A stretch of 64,000 bases of DNA from Phytoseiulus persimilis (GCA_037576195.1 CM075102.1:36762745-36826744), one strand, 5' to 3'; numbered from the stretch's first letter, positions 12,100 through 24,999 are shown. Program-made: numbers and translations. The notes: a model not told the origin generated them from the sequence alone.

Positions 12100-15000
12100 C
12101 ATGATGATGAGGACTCACTCCCCTCCATTCCACCAATTTTGCAGTGTGTGGTTCCGCGGCACCACAAGTTGATGCGCGGAGAAACGAAGACAACGCACAA
12201 ATAGGATCCGGGACAAAGCGTTGATCTGCAAGAAAAGTTCGTGCGAGAGATTCAGAGTGTAGACGGCACGAACGGGAAAAGTTCGCAGGCACGTATTCCG
12301 CGTAACGATGAGGCTGGTTACGTCAACCGTGGGTTGCGAGACCGCAGTTTGCATCAGATGGTAATCATCGTCGATATTCATGAAATCACTCCTGAGGTCT
12401 GAGTGGAAATAGGGACGTTGGAGCCTCCTCGCCTCAGACCTTTGCTTCAGGTATTCCTCAAACACTGGAACTGAAGAGCTCGGCGCAATGGGATGAAAGT
12501 ACTCCACAGCGAGAAAGGAGAGGGGCACTCGAGACCGAATGGTTGAGATCGAATTCCGCTTGCATCTCTGCTCTCGGGTTCCGAATGCCCCGGGAAAAGT
12601 TGCTGTGGTTCCTTAAAACGATCAGGAATTTCCTAAGAGCGTTACGCAGTCGTAGAGCGTTCCTGTTCCCCGCCGAACCTTCTGCGATTGAGACCGTCGA
12701 TGCGCACGATTCTGGTTGGGATAGTCGGGATCCGCTCAGAGCTCATCTCGAGCGACAAAAGGACGCACGGACACAAACTCTACGTAGAAGGGAGTGCGTG
12801 CTGGAACAAGGTAACAAAAGTCAACCTTTTGAACTGGTCAAAATAGAGTGGGTCTCCACGCGACGGGGAACGCCCCAAGGCTGTTTACGAAATCGGTGTT
12901 GTTCGTTAGCTCCGTTGCTCGGAGTGCGGCAGTGGGAAAGGAGGTCTGACAACTTGCTACGGAGCGAAATCATTCCGATGCGTTCTCCGCCAACAGCGGG
13001 GCTTGTGTCGAATCACTGCCTATGCAAACTCTCGGTGCTCGACGAATAGCTCCAGCTACAGCGCGATCGGAGTTCTGCAAGTTTACGACATCAGCGAAGA
13101 GATTCATCATCGAATATATATTTCTTCTTTGTGGAACACCTCACAAAGGGCAGTCCCTATGATTCACAAGAGGAACTGTGAGCGCGAAAAAAAAGGAAAA
13201 TGACAATGGGCAAAGATGAGGAGCTATAAGAGAGAAATATATTTACGCACGACCCGGAAGAATGGAGGTTCCAGCTGGGGTGTGGACTCATATGGATAAT
13301 GCTCACTGAAAACCCAAGGAACATTCCACCGGCCCCGAAGGAATTAAACTTCACTTCCTCTACTCCCCTCGAGCCATTCCCTAGCGTTTCATACGCTGTG
13401 TATCCGTACCATTCCAGACTCCACGATTGTCATCATTAGGTTCATGAGCCCCAACACGCAATAGGTGGACGAAATTCATGTTGAAAAAGTGAAGTGGTTT
13501 CACAGAGGGCCATAGTCTTGAGATTCGTGAGTCGTTCGCATCCCTCACTGAGTTGTCTCCTTTTTTTTTTGATCGACCGAAGTTACGGAAAACAGGAATA
13601 ACTGCTCATAACTGACGTCAGCTGATTCCGACGGAAAATTCACGAGCGTCACGGGTTTAGAAGAACGCTTCCTTGGTCGCTCCCTGGGGCGATACATCCA
13701 AAATGCTTGTGTAATGCTCACCGCTTCGGTGGAGCGAATAAAGCTTGCAACTCTTCGGCGCCCCGTGGGATACCTAAGTTCTGTGAGGCACTAGAATGGG
13801 GTTTGTCGAGGACAGGGTGGAACTTCAACGACGATTGCCGCTATACCTGTTCCTTCCGCGGTGATCCCCGTAATTGCGATACGAACTACGTTCTGGATCA
13901 GAACTCCGATCCCAGTTCTCCCGCGAGTTGTGGCATGAGCAATTGCTGAATTGGAGAAATGAGGTTTGTGTCAACGTCCTATCCCAGTTACCCTACTCCA
14001 AATCACCCTCTCTCACCGCCAAATCCTCACGATCCAGAGACACGAGCGTCACGACGGATCCCTTGGAGAACCACAGGAGCTAACTAAAAGAGATAACCGC
14101 TCCTCTGACGCAACAAGGGTGGAACCCATACGAATGTACAAAGTCGTGCTCGTGCAGTGAAGTACTACGCAGTCTACAGTGTAGTTCCACAAATCCCGAT
14201 TCTCAGACGCGAAGTGCAAATGTGGCTTGAGAATAATGAAAACCCACGGGCAAAAACTCGCGGGGAGCTCACTGGGTGCTTCGGTGTGAGACCGGATTTC
14301 CCGAAAGGCGCGCGCAGTAGTCAGCCAGCAGAGTTGACGCGATAGTGCTGTCCGGCTCACGTGAGCGCCATTTTCATCAGCTAGCGATAACTTCAAAACT
14401 CTCACGAAACGTGAACCGCTGAACATGTTGACCTCTGTGTCAAAAAACGTCCATTTCACGGGAAGTTTTGCTCTTGTTGTTCGACTCGAGGAAGAATGCA
14501 ACGGAGGCGCACCAAGTGCTCGTAGGAGCTTACGGCGAACATGCTCCAAGCACAGATATTCAAAACATCAAGCGGGATCGGAGACTGGCACTCTTGGGTA
14601 ACGATTGATTCGACTTGGAGAGCACGAGATGCCCCCTATCACAGTTCAGCCCGTTCTTCTAGCAGTTAGACTCGCCGTTCTCGAGGGAGATGCAGGATTG
14701 GCTGACTTGAACTCTCGATGTTCCATGTGCGCGCAAATCGCCCTGCACATGGAATTTCAGCGTACGAGGATTCAGCGGTGAGAGAGGGCAATTTGGAGAC
14801 GGGTAACTGGGATTCGGGTCACTGGTACCCGACCGGTCCAAATGCCGATATTGATGGAAAATAACGAGCGTGTTGAGTCCATTTCCCTTGGCGATATTCA
14901 GAGCAACCCGGATCTCCCAGGAGGTGTGTGCGCTCGCTTCCACTCGGAAAAACTCAATGAGAGAAGGGCTGTCTTGATACTGTGAACGGCAATCTCTCAG

Positions 15001-18000
15001 TGTTCTCCGAGCTGGAATGTTCCACTCGTTGAGATTATACAAATGATATCGCTCCTGGTGAGAGATAGTTCTTCCGAATCGACACCGAAACAATCTAAGG
15101 AAAAGGGAGCAACGTGTTTCTCTCCGGGAGTGGTCAGATCTCCGCCAATCACGATCAAGCCAGACTTCCTGTTTTTTCACGCTCAGTGAGCTCAGGGGAG
15201 AAGCTCGTCACACTGATGAAACGTGATGAAAATATGAACCTTATTGCATTTATTAGGTGACTGACTGACTCATGAAGCAGTGCGTGATTCCGCTGACAGC
15301 TGCACTATGGTGCCCATGGAGTCATCAGCCGCAATATTAGCTTGAAGGTTTTCATATGGCATCAAGAGCCTGCCATTTGTCATCGTAAACAGATGCTGGG
15401 TCTTGCTTGAAATAACCCATAAGTATTGGGTAGAGCCGCCTGCAATGAAGTGGCGTAACGATTTGCGAGTCGAAACAAACATCCTAATCGTTTTGACTCG
15501 CCAGATACGTATCTGCGCATCGGGAGCTGCTCAACGCGAACGTCGGAGTGGGAAGCACACTCAGCCCCTCCTCCTTTCGTTGCCCCTCTCAGAACCCCGC
15601 TTGGCCTTTCGACGCGCGCGTAGGACGCAACCGTTGTCGATTACTCTGTTTCGTGACTTCAGACTTTCTTCCCACTTCGGCGTGTGGCCATTTTTGGTGA
15701 CCATTCCGGGAAACTCATCATTCGTATGAAATAGCCTTGCCCTTAGAACTCAGCTCCGTCTCACCTGGGCTCAGCGCAGCTGTCGACAGCGAACTGAGCG
15801 ATAATCGAACATTACGAGAGCTTGTTTCCAGTTTGCGTCTGATTGCTCTTGTCTGTACACTGCGGGTTCGATGTCTCGTCGTTTTCGTTCTAATCGAGGA
15901 TCCCTCTCATGAGCTCCGTGTATCGTTGCCTCCGCCAACGAGACTTATCGTTACGAGCCCGAGATCTGAACTTGGACCGCGCAACAGTGTTCTCCAATTC
16001 CCGGCTAGCGACCGAACTCTCGAAGTGCTGGTACACATGATAATACTCGGCGCCCGCGTCTTCTATTTTCCTAGCCGAAATCCCGTGTAGATTTTTCGGA
16101 TCTCCTGGGAGCCTGTTCATCCCAGCCTCAAGGTCAAGATGAGAGGCTCGAAGCTTGAACGGGTAGCGCGAGTGAATAATAATTACCTATATCACGTAAC
16201 GTTACTTTGTCTGCAGCTCCCGCTGCAGTGGGATTTGGTTCAGAGGGAAACAACCCAGAAGAAAAAGATGACCGACTGACAATGAGTCGAAGCGCCCGTG
16301 CTTGACATCCAATATCAGAACCGTGGCTTCTTAAATATCGGATCGATGCGACATCCGCTCTCGTAATAAGTTTCCTCTACCAATTGGGAAGCGAACAACG
16401 TATGCTCCAACGCCCGTGCCGGTTTCCTCGTCCCGAACGAAGAACGAGAGTCGCGACGGAGTTCCGCAGAATCCTTCTCGGAATACCTGGGCACAAAGAG
16501 ATTGGTTTTCATTCGTGGATGTTCGAATGGTTCCTCCAATATCATGAGGTTTCTTAGGTCACAATAAGGATGTCTCCCAACGCCGCTGATCGGACGACAG
16601 AGACTCCATCTCCCCACCTTCCAGCCGGAGGCGAATAAGAAGACAATCGTCACTATCTCTCGAGAATCAACCATCCCGATAGTGGAACTGAGACTCTGAA
16701 TGAGTGGGACGGTGGGCACGTCATTGCGCTGCTGTGCCTGATCTGGAACGCACTCCCATGGAAACCACCTTGAGGGGAAGGCCCTCATTCCGAATACGTG
16801 GCCAGCCGTCTCCGAATAAATTCTTATGGCGCTGGAATCTGCTGAAAAGAACGACGAGAAGGACATAAAACCCAGGCTGCGACCACCCTTCTTAGTCATC
16901 AGCCGCTGCGACACAGGCTGCTCTACCCCTTGAGGGGGATTGGGCGCTGCGGTGGAAGGAGAGAAAAAATTCCATTCTCAGGTCGTGGCTTTCTTCCGGT
17001 AGGACGGTCACGAGACCACTATAGTCGATAATTACTGCAGCACATTTGGGGCGAAATCGACGCCGTAACCTCGCCGAGAAATTTCCCAGCCGAAAATTAT
17101 CGATGTACCTACGATGTACGAGGAGAACGAAGGAAGACAGACGTCACTGCCCGTCTGGTACGGAGCGTTGAGTTAGAGGTAACGGGAGCCAACAAAGTGC
17201 CAGAAGAGATGTATTCGCTCTTCGTGGAAAACCTCTCTGATTGAAGTGAGGTTTCTCCCCAACGTCTGCCACGTTCAAGACGACGAAGAAGCGATCTTGC
17301 TGATTCATCACCGAGTATACGGAGGTACCAGCGAAATGGGGGGCAATCTCCCCCCCTCCCCCCCGCTATCGATTCCTTACTCTTTAATTTCGCCCTTTGC
17401 ATAAAGTCGGGGTGTCACGGTGTCGAGGGGAACGCTTGGGGTCTCGTGCATACGCAGAGAAGCGGAGTTCTGCTCGGGGTTATGCAAGGTTTCAATATGT
17501 GCATTTCCTAATATTTGATTTCGGATACCGATGGGAATAAACTCGCTCCAACCGAGCGACTGAGGCGTCGCACACGGAAACTAAACTGGAAATCGTGCAT
17601 CACAGTCTCAGACCTTGTGTGCCATGTACCCTACCGGGCGAGTGTGGTATTGAGTGCAATCGAAGTCGGAGTCGAATCAGTCCAGGGAAGAACCGCGTCT
17701 GGACTTTTTAGCCCGGATCGAAACACTCTTTCTATCTGATGGCCCTCTCCACAGGAGTTTTTATCCAGAACCATTGCATTCGAGCCTGTGCGAAGTACCT
17801 CCTGGTCTGCCAAGACGAAGACCATCGGCAGAGGTTTTTGTTCGCTCACGTGACCGCGGGTCAGCTTACAACGATTTTTCGCTTCGAGCGGCGATGTTCG
17901 AATCGGGCTCTGAGTAAGGGACAGGCTACCTCCTAGAGCTCATGAGTCACCTCAAGGTGGGAGATTTCCCCGCGAGCCACGACAACCCTGATGACATCGC

Positions 18001-19680
18001 ACCGATGCCTATTAGGTGTCTTGTTGAGGATTGAACCATGCCACTCCGGCCCCTCCTTTATTATACCTCTGATCAGGATTCGGAGGGACTCCATACGGAT
18101 ATGTACCGTTTCCATATAATGCAGAGTTCATTTTGCACCGCTGTTCTGAGCCCTTCGCCGAATTTGTGCCGAAAGAGCACACTCCATGTATGTCCGGCCG
18201 TTTCGAGATGTTCCAACATGAACAAAACTCTCGATGTTCCGAGTCTATCACTTGCTGTCACCTTGACCCTCGTGATATTTCGAGCTGTGAGGACCAGCTG
18301 TCTGGTTCATCTGCTTCATCCTCCCGGAATACATCCATCTTCTACTGGCCTACCTTGCTCCGAAGGAACTCCATCCGAACTCCCGTTCGATAAAATCCTT
18401 TGTTGGCGTGAAGTGGGAGATTCCCAGGGCGAATCTCCCCGCGTACCTCTCCGTCTAACTTCAACGTGGCTTCTCAGTGGCCTTGGCATAATGATTCCTG
18501 CATTGAAATGAGTTGTGAATTTCCGAGACAAGTCCACATTCAAGATCGAGAACACTCTGATCGCTGAGGGTCTACTGTTACTTCTCGGAGAATTCAGGGT
18601 GTTCCGAATCGATTGAATTCTCCAAAGTTATCGCATCGAGTCGGGTCGGGCCGCGAACGCTCGTCGAGAGTATCCTGAACGATCCTCAGTTGGAGCCGTG
18701 GGCGATTGATTCCGGAAAAGCTCGGTCCGAAACGGAGAAGATCAGTGAAACAGAAGGAATGCATGCGCCTCGCAGCGTCGGCATCGGAGTGGAATAGAAA
18801 AGATTGGCTCAGTTGTTCCCTGGCTATGAGAGTTTCGGTCCATGATTTCAGCGGGAATTCTGGATGGGAGATCGAACTAGGAGACGAAGCTGAGGAGCGT
18901 TCGCGAACTCCGCTGAATGAGCCGGGGGCTTTTCCACCCACATGGGGCCACTGAAGAAGAAACGGGTAAGTCCTCGCGATAGCGCCGAGATTGCGAATCA
19001 GTGTACCATAGCCAAAGGTCATTGAGAACATTCATCCTGTGCGAGTACACCGTAGTGTTCTCATTCAAACGTGAAGTTAGGCGGGAACATTCAGCCCCGG
19101 ATTCCGAGACTACAATGCTGTTCGGAAACGCAGATTCCCGCCCAGAGTCATCTGCGGTCTCCTCCCCCGGTCGTCGGCCCTCAATAACTCACTCCCTATG
19201 GTTTTAGTTCCGAAAGTCTCGTGAAGGGCGCAAGTGGCTTCCGCGGAAGTCGAATATCAGGCCTTTAGGATGTGTCCCCGGCAGACTGAGCGATGATTAC
19301 TCAACTGGACTGGCACAAGCCCCCAATATTAGAAAGTCAAATCTATTCTGACTAGGAGTTACAGGCAGACAGCTTGCAAGGCTCGTCCCGGAGCAAGGCT
19401 GAGTTTCTCAAGGTCCCTCTAGATGTGAGCCATGGCTGATCATCAGACAGCGGAAATAAGCCATCGGTGGCTTTGTGTTTTTCCCAGGAAGTATTCTGTC
19501 TCGGGAGAATCGTTTCTACTTAGCGGTTTTCTCCCAAATTACAGATGCCGCTTCCGGACATCATGGCGGCACGGCCCCGATTCGCCGCATCGGAAGCAGC
19601 TCGAGAATTCTGTGACGGGCTGCAGCCACTTGTTCCCCGCTCTAGTGTTCTAATATAAGCGCTGTTAGCGGATGTCAACC
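12100..19680. other. long stretch without a defensible gene
   Basis: Contains many open frames of 60-170 codons on both strands, none carrying a domain I recognise. One frame at 12720-12900 has RRGTPQGC, which looks like the reverse-transcriptase GxPQG motif of non-LTR elements but has no other RT block around it. A 76-codon minus frame at 15890-16120 begins with ATG and is rich in charged residues; it may be a small gene but nothing supports it beyond being open. Confidence 0.35.
16315..16914 (-). CDS. 199-codon open frame, unrecognised
   Basis: The longest open frame in this gene-poor part. A run this long is only occasionally expected by chance in 64 kb of balanced composition. It has no signal peptide, no clear membrane segment and no motif I know. 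It begins with basic residues and carries WFPWECVPD around residue 50. No TATA box or AATAAA was noticed nearby. It could be a single-exon gene, part of a decayed element, or chance. Confidence 0.15.
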   Translation of the reverse strand: MSQRLMTKKGGRSLGFMSFSSFFSADSSAIRIYSETAGHVFGMRAFPSRWFPWECVPDQAQQRNDVPTVPLIQSLSSTIGMVDSREIVTIVFLFASGWKVGRWSLCRPISGVGRHPYCDLRNLMILEEPFEHPRMKTNLFVPRYSEKDSAELRRDSRSSFGTRKPARALEHTLFASQLVEETYYESGCRIDPIFKKPRF

Positions 19681-19689
19681 TGCAACGTT

Positions 19690-19965
19690 CCACATCGATC
19701 CCATCGCGATCGCATCGATCTGACCATACATTTCGAGGTCCATGGAGGTGATCTGAGGTCGATATGACCATATTTCTGGAGGCTGTTGAAGTTATTCCGG
19801 GTTCGATCTGACCATATCGTTAGGGATCTATTGAGCTGATTCCGATGTCGATCTGACCATATTCCTCGGAATTACCTCCACAGACCCCCAAGGAACATGG
19901 TCAAAGCGACCTCGCAACCACCTCCATAGACCCCCAGAATTGTGGATAGATCGACCTCGGAACCA
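19690..19965. repeat. 45-bp minisatellite, two halves in opposite orientation
   Basis: From about 19695 to 19868 the units read CGATCTGACCATA at roughly 45-55-base spacing. From about 19870 onward they read in the opposite sense (ACCTCCACAGACCCCC, then ATGGTC, then CGACCTCG). The array is therefore a degenerate large inverted repeat with its turn near 19869. No spacer or gene sits between the halves. Confidence 0.7.
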
Positions 19966-20280
19966 CCCGCATGGGATACCGAGAAGTGTGGTGGAACTAT
20001 CACCGAAGTAAGGTCAGAAGGAAGAAAGACGCCGTTTGGCCTCATCCGACACCTCTGCCTTCAAGAAGCTCTGCCACCTCGGCACCCCGCGACACCCTTG
20101 GCACCCTTGGCACGCTGGTGTGTCGTGACAGATAAATTGACGACCTCTGCTCTGGTGCTTTTCTCGTTGGTGTTCCTCCAGCTGCATGAATATGAAGAGG
20201 TCCTGGCATTTTTGGATCGATGGAACTATGCCTTGTTGAGATTTGGGAGATTCCACCATCTGCTCGCTGAAACTACGTAC

Positions 20281-21167
20281 TATAGAGGGTGGCATCGTTC
20301 AGTCGAGAATTTTCGAGTCCGATTTTTTTTTACCATAACTGTATCAGTTTTTGGAAAGAAAGAAACAGAACAGCGATCGATAGAGGATATCGAGGCGCTC
20401 CTTTTGATTTAAAATTCGAGTGGGTATGATAAGAATTGCGGTCAGAGGATGATTTTGAGAATGACCCATTTTTTTCTATATTCATCGGATCGGACTCGCA
20501 GGGGTCGTGTTGGACGCGCAAAAGAGAGCCGGTGATTCCCCAGAGTATCGATCGAAGTTATTTCATGTCCTCGAAAAATGGCAAGCGATCGCATCAAGAA
20601 TTCCTTGGGTGTCGAGGTTGAGTTTGGCGACCGGGGGCGGAAAACTGAATGCGGGTGATTCCCGCTGAGGATCAATAATCGTCAGATCGACCTTGCAGCT
20701 CATTATTCGGGTGATTCTTCCGAGTGACTTCCACCAATGGAGATACCTCCAATCCCGTCTCGTTGAGGAGTTGGGAAAGGAAATGCGAGGAAACGAAATT
20801 AGCAAACGGACAGGCTCTTGGAATAAGGGTGGATATATCATTTTCCGAGGGAATGAGACAACTTCGGTTTCCAGCAGATGCCCGGCTTCCTTCTCTTGCG
20901 TCGATTGCGACGCCTTCGAGTCTGATCGGATCAATATTAACGTTTGTACGATGACTTTGGGGGAACCCCGAAAAAAAAAATTGGTCTTTCTGAAAACCAT
21001 TCTCTGACCGCGATTCTCGTGGTACCACTTGAATTCAGGATCGAAATGACCGCCCCGATATCTCCTATCGATCCCTTCTGATTCCGACCTCCAAGAACTG
21101 ACAAAGTTATGGTCGAAACAAGTTCGGGCTCGACGACTCCCGATTAAAGAATGCCACCCTGTGTATA
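20281..21167. mobile_element. fold-back DNA element A with long terminal inverted repeats
   Basis: The left end TATAGAGGGTGGCATC and the reverse complement of the right end, CTATACACAGGGTGGCAT, match. Similarity between the arms continues inward for roughly 300 bases: an ACCATAACT block, a GATCGATAG..GATATCG block, a GCGGTCAGAG block, and CGAAGTT..TCAT..CCTCG. The middle is about 280 bases. The CAGGGTGG terminal motif and TA-rich edges recall Tc1/mariner-type ends. No transposase is encoded, so this is a non-autonomous long-hairpin element. Arms have diverged by perhaps a quarter, so it looks old. Frames here on both strands come from the inverted repeat and are not genes. Confidence 0.75.
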
Positions 21168-21168
21168 G

Positions 21169-21590
21169 TCCGCTCCGTCTGTCAGTTTGTCTGGCCTCGA
21201 TCTGACCATCCTTCTCGGAGTCCGGGAAGAATTTGTCTGGCCTTACTCTCCGAGGTCTAAGGAGGTGAGTTCGGGATCGATCTCACCATTCTTTCTTGGT
21301 CCAAAGAGACGCTTCCAGGATCGATCTGACAATACTTCTCGGGTCTCTGAAGGTATTCTCGAGTCTATCTTTTCGGAGGGACCTGATCACAGTTCTCGGA
21401 GTCCAAGGAGGTGATTTTCGGATCAATTTGACCATACTTTTCTGGATCGGAGGAGGTACTTCCGGGATCGATCTGACCACACTTTCCGAGTCCCGGGAGG
21501 TAATTCCAAGGTGAATCTCACCAAACCCTCCTCGAACAGAAGAGAAGCTTTCGGGATCGATCTGACCATAGTTTTCGGAGACCGAGGGGT
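21169..21590 (+). repeat. 45-bp minisatellite array, about nine units
   Basis: Tandem units of about 44-46 bases, each with a core like GATCGATCTGACCATACTT followed by TTCGGAGTC and a GGAGGTGATTCCGG-like end. The array starts directly after fold-back element A with an edge TCCGCTCCGTCTGTCAGTTT that is also found at the edge of the 36.2-kb array. Units differ from each other by 10-30%, so the array is not freshly amplified. Confidence 0.8.
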
Positions 21591-22254
21591 TGGTGCCTAT
21601 CCGTGAACCCCGTCCCTCAGCCTTCTGCGGAGATTGATTCCGAAAGCTGTTGATGTTCGCGAGTACTTCCGGCTTTTCCTTAGGATTGCGTCCTACATCC
21701 GATGCAAATTAGATTGCATCTGCCCTCTCCAGCCGAAAAAAAACAAGTCTCTCCTTCATGTACACTTTGAGAGAGCCGCTATTCTTCTGTTGTATCATCA
21801 CAACTTACTGTATCAGGATATCCATGTGGTAAAGGTGAGCAACATCTGTTGTAGAGTCAGCAATTAACGCGAATATTTTAGCCCCGGGCATCAGGTCGCT
21901 GGGGAACACAGAGCCTTCTGGGCTGTTATACTGCCACCACATTTGAAGGGATCCAATCCGAAAGACCGGAGGGGTCTCAACCATGGGGTCGGGACCCTCA
22001 GATCTGGGAAACGCGAGCCATCGAGTTGAACGGAGGATTGTGACCGGACACCCTCCCAGCTGGGAACGGCAAGGTGAGATGACCTCCCGGGACAGATGAC
22101 GATTTCCTGCGGCGTTCCCTATTCCTGTGAGGAATCTCATTGTGCGACCAGCCGGCCATCGGCCAACTGGACTGCGGTCTCTAGCATAGAGGCACTTTCC
22201 TCTCTCTTCATTGGACCAGCATCATTCCTGAAACTATCGTCTCATTCGGTTGAT

Positions 22255-22475
22255 TGGTAGATTTTGTTATGGTCAGATCGACTCCGCAGTCGCCTCCTCA
22301 GACTCCAAAAAGTATTGTCAGGTCGACCCCGGAACAACCGCAGTAGACTCAGGGAAGTATGATCAGATCGATCCAGAATCACCCCCTCCCCAGACCCGGA
22401 AAAGTGAGGTCAGATCTATCCCGGAATCACCTCCTCAGACCCTGAAAAGTATGGTCAGATCGTGCTTTTTCAACT
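22255..22475 (-). repeat. 45-bp minisatellite array, about five units, inverted
   Basis: Same unit as the previous array but in the opposite orientation (GGTCAGATCGATCC, then GGAATCACCTCC, then CAGACTCCGAAAAGTAT). With the forward array at 21.2-21.6 kb it brackets a 660-base middle, so the pair may be the two ends of one composite element. The reversed copy of the outer edge sequence was not found at its right end. Confidence 0.75.
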
Positions 22476-22479
22476 CGAT

Positions 22480-24640
22480 AGGGTAACCTATCACGCTTCA
22501 GGATGCTCGATCAAAGATAACTCCATTGCGGAGACGTCAGTGTTTTCATAGCCACCTTTGTCCGTGCGCGACAAAAAGATTGAAAAATCGAAGCAAGAGA
22601 GGAGCGTTCGAAATTCAGTCAGGGCGTTGCTTCGACTTTGAATGTTGAGTTTGATTGCATGCTTCGAAGGAAATGGTGGAGCGAGAGAGCTCGCTTCCTA
22701 CGCCATCAACAAGTGAGGGCCAGGGAGAAGAACAGCACCAATGCTGCACCAAGGGATCATGTACGCAGAGAATTACGGTACTTGGGTCTTAGGCCCACTC
22801 CACGAAAGCGGCGTGGAAACACGGTCGCTCGGCACGCCATTACAGAAGAGGCGGCGGCTGAAACGGCGCGCAACACGCTACGGCCGAAGGCACAACTGAC
22901 GGGCTTGGAACTCGCCATTTGGGCTGTTCTTCGCATCGCTTTCGTGGTGGGCGCTCAAGACACAAGTACCAGAATTACTTCTATGAGGGCATTGCGAGAC
23001 GAAGAAAATCTCTTGTCAGCATCACAGACCAATGATGGAATTCCCTTGTATAGCAGCTGGATCTGTGGCATCTGATTGTTCAGCCATATAATATCTCCAA
23101 CGTGCGGTTTCCTCCGTGTCACTCCTTCTACGGCTTCGGAAGGTGCAACAACATCTTCAGGAGCCCACATTGACCAGTGGACACTCTCAGCAGCTGAGAT
23201 TGACGAGCAAAATAAATCGACTGTGAGAGTGACGCCGATGTCATTCGATCAGTTTATCCAGCCCTGCCCGCCACTCGCTGATTTGAATCGCAAACGCGTC
23301 CGTAAAACTTGATTTCCGACCGAGCCCACTCTAAAAAAGCGATACCCACCGCCACAGAGTGTAAGTCTACGCTAGAACACCAGCTGAACTCAGCGGCACA
23401 GAACATGGGGATGACGGCTCGGGCACGTCGGAGCTCTTCTTCTGGGGAAAGAGAACATCTTGAACGTCCTTCCTTGGTGGGGTCTGAAAACGGTAACAGG
23501 CCAATGATCGATATGACTGATTCTTGTACTTTATGCGCGTGTTTATGCCTTGCCAGCAGAAGCGAGGTGGATCGGGACCCGGCTCGACTCCTTGAGGGAG
23601 CGCTAACAGTGGCCGTCGTGGGACATGATGAAGTTTCTTGAGGCTCGTCCGGTCAGAGTTGGTCACAGCGACGGCGAGGCTAATCGCAGAGAGTGAGACC
23701 AAGTATTTCGGAGCGACTCATGATTCGGCGCATTCGCTCTCAGAGTATGACGTCCAGAGTATCTTACCATCGAAAAAACTACATTTGATCGGGCGAGGTG
23801 GCTCAGAACAAAAACAATATACTCCTATGAAATGCACTTCCTGTGGCTCAGGGTGTGTTTGTTTGTTGTATGTTATTCAGAGATTCGATCTTGGAGATAA
23901 TGCAGACATTCAGTCCTCGCCTGCTCATCTGGACGAAGCTTGGTTTCGGCTCAAGATGTCTTCGAAACCAAATTGATGCCGTCATCAAGGACGCCGCATC
24001 CCGTCGAAACAGAGCTAACCTCGTCCCTTCCGTTTTTCCTAATTTTGGAGTCGCAGATCCCATCAGGTGCACACTCGTTCCCCTTGAAGTGGCAAACCCG
24101 CTCATTCGAGCGCCTCGAAAGCTCTAGTCGGCCGCTTCTGACCCATCTTGATTGGGCTTCAACTTATGAAAACCCGCAACGGATCTCCAGTTAAAACCAC
24201 GCACGAAGGCTGCACGAAGATGAATTGAGTATGTCGCACCGTGCCTTCATCCCAATCGTCCGTGAACAGCCCGAGATCAGGCAAATGTAGGACTCGATGC
24301 TCTGCTGCATTGTCACCTGCTCTCACTCCCACGGAAGCTTGATACTTCACCCATGTGTTCCTGTGATGAAGACGGAGGCACTCTATTGTTGTCTCCAACA
24401 TCAGTCGTTAGAATACTCCTTAATGAACTTCTCACAACTTCTCTCCCCCGAGAGAGGAATGCAATACGGTTAATGAGTTCGTTTAATGAATAGAATGCAG
24501 TCCTTTTCATTCACCTGTGCAAAACCCTGCGGCGTTGAGTCTACTGAGCACGGACGCCCTCAGGCCTCGTGGAAACGTCGATCATGGCCCGATTAACGCA
24601 CAAATGAACACATAATGCGCTCTGTGGTTCCGTGTTTCTG
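22480..24640. other. no confident gene
   Basis: Open frames on both strands. The most protein-like is a + frame at 22638-23075 with a basic N-terminal part and a hydrophobic stretch near residue 90, but it has no recognised domain and no clear promoter or splice partner. Confidence 0.3.
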
Positions 24641-24649
24641 TGCGTCTCT

Positions 24650-24983
24650 CTAGAGCTCCAAATGTTCTCGGAGTTGATTGAGTTTCTGTACAGCCACTTT
24701 TTGCGGTATCGATAATGGAAAGTTGCGTCTCACGAGGAAGAGGATTAGTTCTTGGAGATCTCTCTTGGATTTGACGGGGGAACGGCCGGGGTGCTCCACG
24801 GATTCCTTTTGCTCCTTGAGGGTATAGTTCCTGGTGCTCATTCCACGTGAATGAAGCTTGGAATCCAGGCGAGAACTTCTCGATTCTTGAGATTCCGAAA
24901 TATTGCAAGGTGTCCCATGACTAGTACACTCACCCGGTCGGAGGGTGATTCCCCGATATGGAAATTCCTCAGCGTCCGGCCTT
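24650..24983 (-). CDS. possible terminal exon, unrecognised
   Basis: On the minus strand a good acceptor (ATATTCCTGCAG) is followed by an uninterrupted frame of about 110 codons to a TAG stop. The inferred peptide is polar and charged and ends with a helix-like stretch, LQELILFLVRRNFPL, then KVAVQKLNQLREHLEL. A strong donor-like GGTGAGT sits within the frame near 24944, so the true exon may be only about 40 bases. No family is recognised. The upstream exons would lie to the right; a minus frame at 25876-26114, ending near a GTAACA donor, is one candidate. Confidence 0.3.
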
Positions 24984-24999
24984 CTGCAGGAATATGCAG

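Noticed and set aside
12861-12884. GTPQG reverse-transcriptase-like motif
   Set aside because: Only this short motif is present; no catalytic or other RT block is seen in the neighbouring frames, so a LINE fragment is not supported.
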